From: Sphingomonas sp. PsM26
GTDB lineage: Bacteria; Pseudomonadota; Alphaproteobacteria; Sphingomonadales; Sphingomonadaceae
Reading direction: 5' to 3'
Assembly (NCBI GenBank): GCA_030433805.1
Contig: JARUXA010000004.1
Location: forward strand, 62,001-126,000
Length of the DNA stretch: 64,000 bases
This document shows positions 9,174 to 17,033 of the stretch, one piece after another. Under the pieces are notes generated by a model. That model was not told the DNA's origin and searched no databases. It was given only the letters and a program-made list of their open reading frames with translations. Each line of letters starts with the position of its first letter. Positions within the stretch are counted from its first letter, which is position 1. The translations under genes and the position numbers were made by a program.

Positions 9174-9274
9174 CCCCCTCCCGCTTGCGGGAGGGGCTAG
9201 GGGAGGGGCGTGCCTCAAGCGGTGCGCCATGCGGCACTGCCCTCCCCCAACCCCTCCCGCAAACGGGAGGGGGG
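9174..9274. repeat. Pair of inverted G/C-rich palindromic repeats
   Basis: Two near-identical units face each other. The left (9174-9207) contains CCCTCCCGCTTGCGGGAGGG followed by CTAGGGGAGGG, and the right (9240-9274) is its reverse complement with minor changes. Each unit is itself a hairpin. The pair resembles REP-type elements and separates the hydratase from mmsB. Confidence 0.75.
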
Positions 9275-9296
9275 TATGAGAAGTAGGAGAGAGACA

Positions 9297-10175
9297 ATGG
9301 CACGCATCGCATTCATCGGGCTCGGCAACATGGGCGGCGGGATGGCCGCGAACCTCGCGAAGGCGGGGCATGACGTCCGCGCGTTCGATCTGTCGGCGGA
9401 CGCGCTCGATCGCGCGAAGGCGGCGGGCTGCGCGCCGGTGGGTTCCGCCACCGCGGCAGCGGACGGGGCCGAGGCGATCGTCACGATGCTCCCCGCCGGG
9501 CGGCATGTCGAAGCGGTCTATGCCGAACTGTTCGCCGCGAACGTCTCGCCCGCGACGATCCTGATCGATTGCTCGACCATCGACGTCGCCACCGCCAAGC
9601 ATGTCGCGGCGCTCGCGCTCGCTAACGGAGTCACTGCGGTCGACGCGCCTGTGTCGGGCGGAATCGGCGCTGCTAACGCCGGCACCCTGACCTTCATGGT
9701 CGGCGGGACCGACGCGGGCTTCTCCAAGGCGCAACCGATCCTCAAGGCGATGGGGCAGGCGGTGATCCACGCGGGCGCCAACGGCACCGGCCAGGCGGCG
9801 AAGATCGCCAATAACATGCTGCTCGGTGCGACGATGGTCGCGACGTGCGAGGCGTTCCTGCTCGCGGAAAAGCTCGGGCTCGACGCGCAGACCTTTTACG
9901 ACATCTCGAGCGTGTCGTCGGGGCAGAGCTGGTCGATGACGCGCTATTGCCCGGTGCCGGGCGTCGGCCCCGATACGCCCGCCGACCATGACTATCAGGG
10001 CGGGTTCGCGACCGCGTTGATGCTCAAGGACCTCAAGCTCGCGGCCGAAGCTGCGAAAGACGCGGACGCGAACACGCCGATGGGCGCGCAGGCGGCGGAC
10101 CTTTACCAGCGGTTCGCGGACGCCGGGCAAGGCGGCCTGGACTTCTCCGCGATCATCAAGCTGCTGCGCGGGTAA
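9297..10175 (+). CDS. mmsB: 3-hydroxyisobutyrate dehydrogenase
   Basis: NAD-dependent oxidation of 3-hydroxyisobutyrate to methylmalonate semialdehyde, which feeds MmsA encoded at the head of the cluster. The 292-residue protein begins with the Rossmann motif IAFIGLGNMGGGMA. It has the substrate-binding DAPVSGGIGAANAGTL segment and the catalytic-lysine region GQAAKIANNMLLG, and ends with the family's QGGLDFSAIIKLL. ATG 9297 follows a purine-rich GGAGAGAGA tract, and the frame upstream lies in the palindromic repeats. Together with the four genes before it, a complete route from isobutyryl-CoA to propionyl-CoA is encoded. Confidence 0.95.
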   Translation: MARIAFIGLGNMGGGMAANLAKAGHDVRAFDLSADALDRAKAAGCAPVGSATAAADGAEAIVTMLPAGRHVEAVYAELFAANVSPATILIDCSTIDVATAKHVAALALANGVTAVDAPVSGGIGAANAGTLTFMVGGTDAGFSKAQPILKAMGQAVIHAGANGTGQAAKIANNMLLGATMVATCEAFLLAEKLGLDAQTFYDISSVSSGQSWSMTRYCPVPGVGPDTPADHDYQGGFATALMLKDLKLAAEAAKDADANTPMGAQAADLYQRFADAGQGGLDFSAIIKLLRG

Positions 10176-10191
10176 TACGGGATGGCGCCGC

Positions 10192-10899
10192 TCAGCCGCA
10201 CCGGCTGGGCGGACCGCCATGATGTGCGAGGTAAGCGCCGAGATCCTGCTGAAGCCGCGGTGCCATGCGGATCGATGAGTCTTCGAGGGTCTGCCCCGCC
10301 CGCTCGATGTCGAGATCGCCCCGCGCAACCATTTCGAGCACCAGCAACATCCCACGCGACACGTCGATCGCGGTTTCGCGGCAGATGTCGCCCACGGTCA
10401 TGTGCGGACCGGCGCATTCGAGCTTGTAGCAAGCCAGTGCGATGTCCCATCGGCTGCCCGCGAACCGGTCCGCACCGAACGCCGCCTCCCTGCCGCGCCG
10501 TGCCCGCAACATGCGCGAAACTGTGATGAAATTGCTCTCCAGCGTCCCGATCGGGGTAGCATCGCGCAGGGATCGCACCGTCACGATCAGGCGACGGGGG
10601 CCAATGCCGTCCGAGATTACTGATCCATGGTTTTGCACGCGCTTCAGCTTGCCATCCGACCGGACATAGCTCTTGTTCAGCGTGACCGACTCGCCGGTTT
10701 CCCGCATCTGTTCGATCAGGGCCAAGTGCCGCGCCTGTTCCACCGGACTGGTGAACTGGACAGCGGCCTTGCCGACCAGTTCGCACCGATCGCGTCGCAG
10801 GATTTCGCAATAGGCGTCATCAACCGAGAGATACGTGCCCGCCAGATCCGTCAGCACATGCGCCATTGGCGCTACAGGGTCGAAGAAGGGCGACGTCAT
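10192..10899 (-). CDS. PAS-domain protein, putative regulator
   Basis: A 235-residue soluble protein. Residues of roughly 10-115 form a PAS-like sensor (DLAGTYLSVDDAYCEILRR, then TLNKSYVRSDGKLKRVQNH and RRLIVTVRSLRD). The C-terminal 100 residues are helical with DICRETAIDVSRGMLLVLEM, which could be a helix-turn-helix or dimerisation region. No kinase, GGDEF or EAL signature is present. GGAAAAAG precedes ATG 10899. It is convergent with mmsB, 16 bases away, and divergent from the small gene at 11017. The ligand and target are unknown. Confidence 0.7.
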   Translation of the reverse strand: MTSPFFDPVAPMAHVLTDLAGTYLSVDDAYCEILRRDRCELVGKAAVQFTSPVEQARHLALIEQMRETGESVTLNKSYVRSDGKLKRVQNHGSVISDGIGPRRLIVTVRSLRDATPIGTLESNFITVSRMLRARRGREAAFGADRFAGSRWDIALACYKLECAGPHMTVGDICRETAIDVSRGMLLVLEMVARGDLDIERAGQTLEDSSIRMAPRLQQDLGAYLAHHGGPPSRCG

Positions 10900-11016
10900 C
10901 TTTTTCCATCAATCTCCGGTGCAGATTCAATACGCTAATAGATCTTTTTGCGCTATGGTGCGGCATCGATCCGGCGCGTATCCGGCAGTGCATCGCCTAG
11001 TTGGGAGTGTCACGCC

Positions 11017-11274
11017 ATGCCCACCGCCGTGTCCGGAGGGACCAATACCGATCCGGAACGCGGCGCGTCCGACGCAGGCGCGGACGGGAATGCTGCCACT
11101 GACATCGACAAGATCGCAACGATGGCCATGGTTATGATCGAAACCTTCGGCGCCCGTGCGCTTTCCTTGGCGCAGGCACAGGTCGATGCCGCAACGCCCG
11201 ATCAGCCAACGGTCGCGGATAGCTGGCGACAGATCGTCGCGGTGATCCGCGAACGATCCGTCACGACAGACTAG
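11017..11274 (+). CDS. Small helical hypothetical protein
   Basis: 85 residues: an acidic, glycine/alanine-rich N-terminal third, then a predicted helical part with DIDKIATMAMVMIETFGARA and DSWRQIVAVIRER. No domain is recognised. A GGGAG sequence lies about ten bases before ATG 11017. Its TAG stop overlaps the stop of gshA on the opposite strand by three bases. It is divergent from the PAS-protein gene and may share a control region with it. Confidence 0.55.
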   Translation: MPTAVSGGTNTDPERGASDAGADGNAATDIDKIATMAMVMIETFGARALSLAQAQVDAATPDQPTVADSWRQIVAVIRERSVTTD

Positions 11275-12644
11275 AACCGCAGGTCCTCGTAGACTCGCGA
11301 CACGTCGCCGCCCCACGGCCCGTGATACTTTTCGAGCAACACTTCCGCGGGCACTTTGCCGCTGCGGACGACCTCGCGCAGTGGATCGAGGAACCCCGTC
11401 TCGTTGCTTCCACCCGCATCGAGCCGCGCCCGCGCGGCAAGACCCGCATGCGAGATGTCGAGGACTTCGCCCGCGATGTCGCGCAGCTTTCTGCCACCCG
11501 CGATCGGCGCGTCGAGCCCCAGCCGCGGTACCGAGTCACGCAATGCCTGGCGCTCTTCGATCGTCCAGTGCTTGACCAGATCCCACGCTGCATCGAGCGC
11601 CTGATCGTCGTACAACAGACCGACCCACAAGGCCGGGAGTGCGCAGATCCGCCCCCAGGGTCCGCCATCCGCGCCGCGCATCTCGAGGAAGCTCTTCAGG
11701 CGAACCTCGGGGAAGGCGGTCGACAGATGATCGTTCCAGTCGTCGAGTGTCGGCGTCTCGCCCGGCAGGACCGATAGTTCCCCCTTGAGGAAGTCGCGGA
11801 ACGACAGCCCGGCGGCGTCGATGTAGCGGCCCTCGCGATAGACGAAGTACATCGGCACATCGAGTGCATAGTCGGTGTAGCGATCGTAGCCGAAGCCATC
11901 CTCGAACACGAACGGCAGCATCCCCGTGCGCGCCGGGTCGGTGTCCGACCAGATGTGGCTGCGGTAGGAGAGCATGCCGTTGGGCTTGCCCTCGGTGAAG
12001 GGCGAGTTGGCGAACAGCGCGGTCGCCAGCGGTTGCAGCGCGAGCCCGACGCGGAACTTGCGCACCATGTCGGCCTCGGACTGGTAATCGAGGTTCACCT
12101 GGATCGTGCAGGTGCGCAGCATCATGTCGAGGCCCATCGTGCCCACGCGCGGCATGTGGCGCAGCATGATCGCATAGCGTCCCTTGGGCATGATCGGCAG
12201 TTCAGCGCGGGTCTTGTCCGGCCACATGCCGAGGCCGAGGAAGCCGATCCCGAACTTCTCGCCGATCGCCTTGACCTGTTCCAGATGGCGACCGGTCTCG
12301 GCGCAGGTCTGGTGAAGGTTCTCGAGCGGCGCACCCGACAGTTCGAACTGGCCGGCGGGCTCTAGGCTGATCGAGCCGTCGCTGCCGGTCATCGCGATGA
12401 CGTTGCCATTCTCCTCGACCGGCTTCCAGCCATACGCCTGCAGCGCATCGAGCAAGTCACGAATGCCGCCCTTTTCGGTGTAGCTCGGCGCGTGATGATC
12501 GCTGTCGGCGTAGACGAACTTCTCATGTTCGGTGCCGATCCGCCAGCGTTCGGGCGGCTTTTCCCCGGCTGCGAAACTGGCGACGAGCTGGTCGCGCGAT
12601 TCGATCAAAGGCGAGGTCTTGATGGTGTCGGATCGCGTCGTCAT
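11271..12644 (-). CDS. gshA: Glutamate--cysteine ligase
   Basis: ATP-dependent formation of gamma-glutamylcysteine, the first step of glutathione synthesis. The 457-residue protein is of the plant/alphaproteobacterial type, longer and unrelated in detail to the enterobacterial enzyme. Recognisable segments are RIGTEHEKFVY near the N-terminus, GNVIAMTGSDGSISLEPAGQ (metal and glutamate site), LGMWPDKTRAELPIMPKGRY and LRTCTIQVNLDYQSE. It lies downstream of rsmE on the same strand with a 54-base gap, so the two are probably co-transcribed. The stop codon overlaps that of the convergent small gene. Confidence 0.95.
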   Translation of the reverse strand: MTTRSDTIKTSPLIESRDQLVASFAAGEKPPERWRIGTEHEKFVYADSDHHAPSYTEKGGIRDLLDALQAYGWKPVEENGNVIAMTGSDGSISLEPAGQFELSGAPLENLHQTCAETGRHLEQVKAIGEKFGIGFLGLGMWPDKTRAELPIMPKGRYAIMLRHMPRVGTMGLDMMLRTCTIQVNLDYQSEADMVRKFRVGLALQPLATALFANSPFTEGKPNGMLSYRSHIWSDTDPARTGMLPFVFEDGFGYDRYTDYALDVPMYFVYREGRYIDAAGLSFRDFLKGELSVLPGETPTLDDWNDHLSTAFPEVRLKSFLEMRGADGGPWGRICALPALWVGLLYDDQALDAAWDLVKHWTIEERQALRDSVPRLGLDAPIAGGRKLRDIAGEVLDISHAGLAARARLDAGGSNETGFLDPLREVVRSGKVPAEVLLEKYHGPWGGDVSRVYEDLRF

Positions 12645-12698
12645 CGTCGCGCCTTAGCGCCGGGATGCGCCGCCCGCCAGCGGGTTTCGATCCGCCAC

Positions 12699-13439
12699 CT
12701 ACCAATCGCCGCGCGCGGCCATCCACAACGCGGTTGCGGCCGCCGCAGCGGTGTCCGCGCGGAGGATGCGGGGGCCGAGCGTGATCGCCACAGCGCCCGT
12801 CACGGCGCGGATCGCTTCGCGCTCGGCATCGTCGAATCCGCCCTCGGGACCGATCAGGATCGCGGCGCTTGCCGGTCCGTTGCGCATGGCTGCCGCAGCG
12901 GGCACGCCGCCCGTCTCGTCCGCGAAATACAGCGCCCGTCCGACAGGCCAGTCGCGTAGCAGTGCGGTCAGTTTGACGGGTTCGACGAGTTCGGGAACCG
13001 CGGTGCGCCCGCATTGTTCAGCCGCCTCGATCATGTGTGCGCGCAGGCGTTCGCCGTTCAACCGGTCGATGATCGTCCGGCGAGTCAGCACCGGCACCAG
13101 CCGCGCGACGCCTAGCTCGCACGCCTTCTCCGCGACCCAGTCGATCCGCCCCTTCTTGATCGGTGCAGCGCACAGCCACAGGTCGGGAACGTGCTCACGC
13201 TCGCGTAGCTGTTCGGTGACGTCGAGCAGCAGGTCGCGCTTCCCTACGCTTGCCGCGACGCCAAGCCATTCGCCGGACGTGCCGTCGAACAGCTTGACCG
13301 GATCGCCCGGCTTCATCCGCATCACGGTGGCGAGATAATGCGCCTGCGCGCCCTCGACGCGCAAAGGGCCGGGCGCGAGCGGATGCTCGACGAACAGGCG
13401 CGGGGTGGATTGCGGGGGCCAGGCGGGCGTAGCGGGCAT
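12699..13439 (-). CDS. rsmE: 16S rRNA m3U1498 methyltransferase
   Basis: SAM-dependent N3-methylation of U1498 in 16S rRNA. From ATG 13439 the protein is 246 residues, like E. coli RsmE (243). It shows the N-terminal PUA-like part (RLFVEHPLAPGPLRVEGAQA) and the SPOUT knot: RLVPVLTRRT, EAAEQCGRTAVPELVEP, the SAM-loop ILIGPEGGFDDAE and ITLGPRILRADTAAAAA. The frame is open further upstream, but the added residues are not family-like. No strong ribosome binding site is visible, so the start is somewhat uncertain. It precedes gshA. Confidence 0.93.
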   Translation of the reverse strand: MPATPAWPPQSTPRLFVEHPLAPGPLRVEGAQAHYLATVMRMKPGDPVKLFDGTSGEWLGVAASVGKRDLLLDVTEQLREREHVPDLWLCAAPIKKGRIDWVAEKACELGVARLVPVLTRRTIIDRLNGERLRAHMIEAAEQCGRTAVPELVEPVKLTALLRDWPVGRALYFADETGGVPAAAAMRNGPASAAILIGPEGGFDDAEREAIRAVTGAVAITLGPRILRADTAAAAATALWMAARGDW

Positions 13440-13614
13440 GGCGGCGTCGTAGAGGGATTTGCGGGGGCAGTACAATCGCTCGCATCGCACGAGCGCTTTC
13501 CCGGCAAGGGCGGGAGCCCAGTCGGGGTGCGGCAGATCGGGAGAAATGCCCTGACCGGCACGCTGTGCTACTGGGGTCCGGTCATCGCCGGGGGAGGAAG
13601 ATGAGGAATCGACC

Positions 13615-14295
13615 ATGACACGCTATGGCGCGCGCATCTGGCTGCTGGCGGCCGCTACGTCGGCCATGGCGGGGTATGTCGACGCGGTCGGCTTCCTAAA
13701 GCTCGGCGGGTTGTTCGTTTCGTTCATGAGCGGGAACTCGACGCGGTTCGCGGTCGGCTTGGCGGGCGACCCTGCCGTGGCCCGAATGGCGATCTGGCTG
13801 TTGGCCGCGTTCGTCGGCGGAGTCGTAGCCGGAACGGTGATCGCCAGGGTGGCGGGATCGTGGCGCAAACCCGTCGTCCTGCTGGCGGTCGGCGGATTGC
13901 TTGCGCTTGCGGCATGGGTCGACCTGCTGGAAGCGGACGGCTGGGCGACGCTGCTGATGGCGGCGGCGATGGGGTGTGTGAACACGACCTTCCAGCGCGC
14001 GGGGGAAGTCAGCATCGGGGTGACCTACATGACGGGAACGCTGGTCAAATTCGGACAGCGGCTGGCCGACGCGCTGATGGGCGGCGACCGGTGGGGCTGG
14101 GTGCCGTATCTTGCGCTATGGCTCGGGCTGGTCGGCGGTGCGGTCGCGGGGAGCGTCGCCTATCGGTCGTTCGGCATGGCGAGCATCTGGGGCGCGGCGG
14201 GCTTTGCGGTCGCTCTTGCGCTGCTCGCACTGTCGTTCGGTCCGGTGGAGCCTTCGTACGTCGCGTCCGGACGGACGGGCCGGAACGTCCGATGA
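13615..14295 (+). CDS. DUF1275 (YoaK-like) membrane protein
   Basis: 226 residues with about six transmembrane helices. The start GYVDAVGFLKLGGLFVSFMSGNS is the hallmark of DUF1275/YoaK proteins, whose biochemical function is not established. GAGGA-type sequences precede ATG 13615. The stop overlaps the following gene by four bases (ATGA), suggesting a small operon with the nucleotidyltransferase-fold protein. It is divergent from rsmE. Confidence 0.85.
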   Translation: MTRYGARIWLLAAATSAMAGYVDAVGFLKLGGLFVSFMSGNSTRFAVGLAGDPAVARMAIWLLAAFVGGVVAGTVIARVAGSWRKPVVLLAVGGLLALAAWVDLLEADGWATLLMAAAMGCVNTTFQRAGEVSIGVTYMTGTLVKFGQRLADALMGGDRWGWVPYLALWLGLVGGAVAGSVAYRSFGMASIWGAAGFAVALALLALSFGPVEPSYVASGRTGRNVR

Positions 14296-14753
14296 CGCCC
14301 GGTTCCGCGCTCACGCTTACCCTGCGTGCGGTCGGCGAGGTAATGCAGGCTGCGCACGATCCGTGGTGGGTGATCGCCAGTGCGGCAGTGGCGCTTCACG
14401 GTGTGGAGTTGAACGATGTCGCGGATGTCGACGTGTTGCTGAGCATTGGCGACGCCAGGCGGCTGTTCGCTGCGCTCGACATTACACCGCATCCTCAAGC
14501 GGACCATCCGCAGTTCCGGTCGGACCTGTTCGGGACGTGGATGGCTGCCCCGCTTCCGGTCGAGTTGATGGCGGGGTTCCGCTACCGGACGGCGCATGGC
14601 TGGCAAGCGGTGCGACCGCAGACCCGCGTGGCGGTGGACGTGGTAGGGGTAAGCGTCTTCGTTCTCGATCGGGCGGAACTGAGTGCGTTGCTGTACGGCT
14701 TTGGGCGGCCCAAGGACCATGTTCGCGCGGCGCGGCTTGCGGCGCTGGCGTAA
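14292..14753 (+). CDS. Nucleotidyltransferase-fold protein
   Basis: 153 residues. The segment WWVIASAAVALHGV followed by VADVDVLLS resembles the (G/S)S-x-A-L-x(n)-D-x-D core of minimal nucleotidyltransferase-fold proteins, with the acidic pair at about residues 48 and 50. Later FRSDLFGTW and VVGVSVFVLDR fit the remaining beta strands. It is translationally coupled to the DUF1275 gene upstream. Whether it is catalytically active or an antitoxin-like family member cannot be decided here. Confidence 0.6.
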   Translation: MTPGSALTLTLRAVGEVMQAAHDPWWVIASAAVALHGVELNDVADVDVLLSIGDARRLFAALDITPHPQADHPQFRSDLFGTWMAAPLPVELMAGFRYRTAHGWQAVRPQTRVAVDVVGVSVFVLDRAELSALLYGFGRPKDHVRAARLAALA

Positions 14754-14778
14754 TGCACGCGGATGGAAGGACGCCTCG

Positions 14779-15180
14779 ATGACGCAACGAATCGCACTGA
14801 CCGCCGTGCTGGTCGACGATTATGATAGCGCGATCGCTTTTTACGTGGGTCTGCTGGGGTTCGACCTGCACGAGGATCGACGGTTGAGCGCGGACAAACG
14901 CTGGGTCGTGGTTGCGCCTTCCGGCGGAGGCGGCGGGCTTTTGCTGGCGCGGGCCGCGACGGAACGGCAGCGTGCGGCCATCGGCGAGCAGAGCGGGGGG
15001 CGGGTGTTCCTCTTTCTCGAAACCGATGATTTCGCGCGGGACCACCAGACCTATCTCGATCGCGGCGTTCGCTTTGTCGAGGCCCCGCGACACGAGCCTT
15101 ACGGCATCGTCGCGGTGTTCGAGGACCCGTACGGCAATCGCTGGGATCTGATTCAGCGGATGCGCCCTACCGCCGTCTGA
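14779..15180 (+). CDS. VOC-superfamily (glyoxalase-like) protein
   Basis: A 133-residue vicinal-oxygen-chelate protein. One full module is seen: TAVLVDDYDSAIAFYVGLLGF, WVVVAPSGGGGGLLLA, then RVFLFLETDDF and FEDPYGNRWDLIQ with the conserved Glu/Asp-x-Tyr-Gly-Asn ending. The family includes glyoxalase I, dioxygenases and antibiotic-binding proteins. The N-terminal metal-ligand position is not His here. The substrate is unknown. GGAAGGA lies about ten bases before ATG 14779. Confidence 0.85.
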   Translation: MTQRIALTAVLVDDYDSAIAFYVGLLGFDLHEDRRLSADKRWVVVAPSGGGGGLLLARAATERQRAAIGEQSGGRVFLFLETDDFARDHQTYLDRGVRFVEAPRHEPYGIVAVFEDPYGNRWDLIQRMRPTAV

Positions 15181-15322
15181 GCCCGGCGCGGATTAGCATC
15201 ACCAACAGCGCGACCGCGATCGCCCCCAGCACCACCCATGCCGCGACCATCCCGACGCTGCGCGCGAGTGCCCATAGCAACGCTTCGAAAAAGCGTCCGA
15301 TCGCGACCGAAAGATGGACCAA
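15167..15322 (-). CDS. Possible 51-residue membrane peptide
   Basis: From a TTG at 15322 (GGAG about 11 bases upstream) a frame reads MVHLSVAIGRFFEALLWA, continues through SVGMVAAWVVLGAIAVALL and ends MLIRAGLRRR. The amphipathic N-terminus, long hydrophobic span and positively charged end suggest a small inner-membrane protein. Its last 14 bases overlap the end of the VOC gene on the other strand. There is no ATG start and no recognised family. Confidence 0.35.
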   Translation of the reverse strand: MVHLSVAIGRFFEALLWALARSVGMVAAWVVLGAIAVALLVMLIRAGLRRR

Positions 15323-15537
15323 GGGCAGGGTTCTCCGGGATCGTAAAATCGAGTGCGACTACGTGAAAGCCGGTCAACGTGGTGCGACCGCTGTGGCGAC
15401 CGCTGGTGGCGAAAGCGAGGCGCCATGTTGCCCGCGGATGTCCCGCGGCGCCACCCCGGGCAGCAAGGCTTGGGGAGAAATGCGCGTCAGCTCAAGGGGT
15501 AGGCGTGATCGGTTGCGTGGTCGTTCGTCAGTTTCAC

Positions 15538-15562
15538 GGAACCACTCGTCGCATATCTCGTT
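15538..15562 (+). promoter_or_regulatory. EcfG-type (general stress) promoter
   Basis: GGAAC at 15538-15542 and CGTT at 15559-15562 with a 16-base spacer match the EcfG consensus of alphaproteobacteria exactly. Transcription would start near 15569, leaving about 35 bases before the ATG at 15604. Confidence 0.7.
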
Positions 15563-15603
15563 TCAGTGTCGTCATTACAAAACGTTACCAAAGGGAGCCA
15601 ACC

Positions 15604-15918
15604 ATGTCCGACTACCGCAGCACCGACCCTGTCATCGAGAAGCGCAGCGGCGCGGGCCGCACGATCCTCATCATCCTCGTGGTGATCGCGGTCGTCATTG
15701 GCTTGCTGTTCGCGACCGGCTTCTGGAGCGCGAACGTGACCAAGAGCGGTGCACTCCCCGAGGTTTCGGTCAAGGGTGGCGAATTGCCGAAGGTTGACAT
15801 GGACTCGAAGGAAGTCGTTGTCGGCACGTCGGAGAAGACCGTCGAAGTGCCCAAGGTCAAGACCGAGAAGGAGACCGTCTCGGTCCCGACGATCGGCGTC
15901 AAGGACGACAACAAGTAA
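15604..15918 (+). CDS. Single-span membrane protein, likely stress-induced
   Basis: 104 residues: a short polar N-terminus (MSDYRSTDPVIEKRSGAGR), one transmembrane helix (TILIILVVIAVVIGLLFATG), then a lysine/valine-rich periplasmic tail with repeated PKV and VPK/EVP units (GELPKVDMDSKEVVV, KTVEVPKVKTEKETVSVP). AAGGGAG lies about eight bases before ATG 15604. A consensus EcfG promoter sits just upstream and an intrinsic terminator just downstream, so it is a monocistronic unit probably under the general stress response. No domain name is known to me. Confidence 0.8.
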   Translation: MSDYRSTDPVIEKRSGAGRTILIILVVIAVVIGLLFATGFWSANVTKSGALPEVSVKGGELPKVDMDSKEVVVGTSEKTVEVPKVKTEKETVSVPTIGVKDDNK

Positions 15919-15940
15919 GCCATACGGCTTGATGGATACG

Positions 15941-15973
15941 AAAGGCCTCCGCCCCTCGGTCGGGGGCCTTTTT
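15941..15973 (+). terminator. Intrinsic terminator
   Basis: AAAGGCC and GGCCTTTTT bracket a stem with an inner CCC/GGG, ending in five T residues, 23 bases after the stop of the stress-type membrane protein gene. Confidence 0.85.
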
Positions 15974-16034
15974 CGTGGTGGCACAGACGCCGCCACGCAT
16001 TTCCCAGTCCCGAACTCTTCGCTACGGCAGCGCA

Positions 16035-16961
16035 ATGCCCGTACCCGATCCTTCCGCCCCGCATCTGACCCCCGACACCGAACATAGCGGGATAATCGGG
16101 GTGTTGCCCGCGAGCGTACGACCCTTCGCTTTACTCGCGCGGTTCGATCGGCCGATCGGCTGGTGGCTGCTGTTCTGGCCGGGTGCGTGGAGCATCGCGT
16201 TGGCTGGCGCGGCGATCGAGCGGTGGGACTTGATCCTCTGGTTACTGCTTGGGAGCATCGCGATGCGCGGTGCGGGGTGCGTGTTCAACGATATCGTCGA
16301 CCGCGACCTCGACCGCCAAGTTGCGCGCACACGCAGTCGGCCGCTGGCCAGCGGGGCCGTGTCGGTCAAGGCGGCGGCGGTTTGGCTGGTGTTGCTGTGT
16401 CTCATCGGGCTGGTCGTCCTGCTGCAACTGCACTGGTTCGCGGCAGTGATTGCGCTGAGCAGCCTCGCGCCGGTTGCTGCCTATCCCTTTATGAAGCGGA
16501 TCACGTGGTGGCCGCAGATCTGGCTCGGGATGGTCTTCTCTTGGGCGGCACTGGTTGGCTGGGGGGAGATCACGCGGACGCTCTCGCTGCCGGGGCTGCT
16601 GCTGTACGCGGGATCGATCTGCTGGGTCGTCGGCTATGATACGATCTACGCGCTGCAGGATCGCGAGGATGACGCGTTGATTGGTGTCCGCTCGTCGGCC
16701 TTGCGGATGGGAAGCCAGGTGCGCGCAGGCGTGGCCGGATTTTATGGGGCCGCACTCGCGCTGTGGGGTGGCGCGATCTGGGCCTTGCGCCCGGACTGGC
16801 TTGCGGTCGCGGCATTGCTGCCGGTGGCGGTACACTTCGTTTGGCAGGTGGCGACGCTGTCGCCCGATGACGGCGCCGGTGCGCTTGCGCGGTTCCGGTC
16901 GAACCGGTTCGCGGGGTTGTTGGTGTTCCTTGCCTGCGTCGTCGTAGGGACAACCGTCTGA
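16035..16961 (+). CDS. ubiA: 4-hydroxybenzoate octaprenyltransferase
   Basis: Integral-membrane prenyltransferase that attaches the polyprenyl tail to 4-hydroxybenzoate in ubiquinone synthesis. At 308 residues it fits UbiA. The first aspartate-rich motif NDIVDRDLDRQVARTRSRP (Asp86, Asp89, Asp93) and the second, YDTIYALQDREDD, are intact and bind Mg-diphosphate. About eight or nine hydrophobic helices follow. The N-terminus RFDRPIGWWLLFWPGAW is typical of the family. ATG 16035 is chosen because family similarity begins shortly after it. The gene stands alone after the upstream terminator. Confidence 0.94.
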   Translation: MPVPDPSAPHLTPDTEHSGIIGVLPASVRPFALLARFDRPIGWWLLFWPGAWSIALAGAAIERWDLILWLLLGSIAMRGAGCVFNDIVDRDLDRQVARTRSRPLASGAVSVKAAAVWLVLLCLIGLVVLLQLHWFAAVIALSSLAPVAAYPFMKRITWWPQIWLGMVFSWAALVGWGEITRTLSLPGLLLYAGSICWVVGYDTIYALQDREDDALIGVRSSALRMGSQVRAGVAGFYGAALALWGGAIWALRPDWLAVAALLPVAVHFVWQVATLSPDDGAGALARFRSNRFAGLLVFLACVVVGTTV

Positions 16962-17033
16962 AGCAGGGACGGGAGGGTGGCGTCGCGCGAAACCGCTCTA
17001 GCATCGCGCGGTGGGACACCTTAAGTCCGGCTG

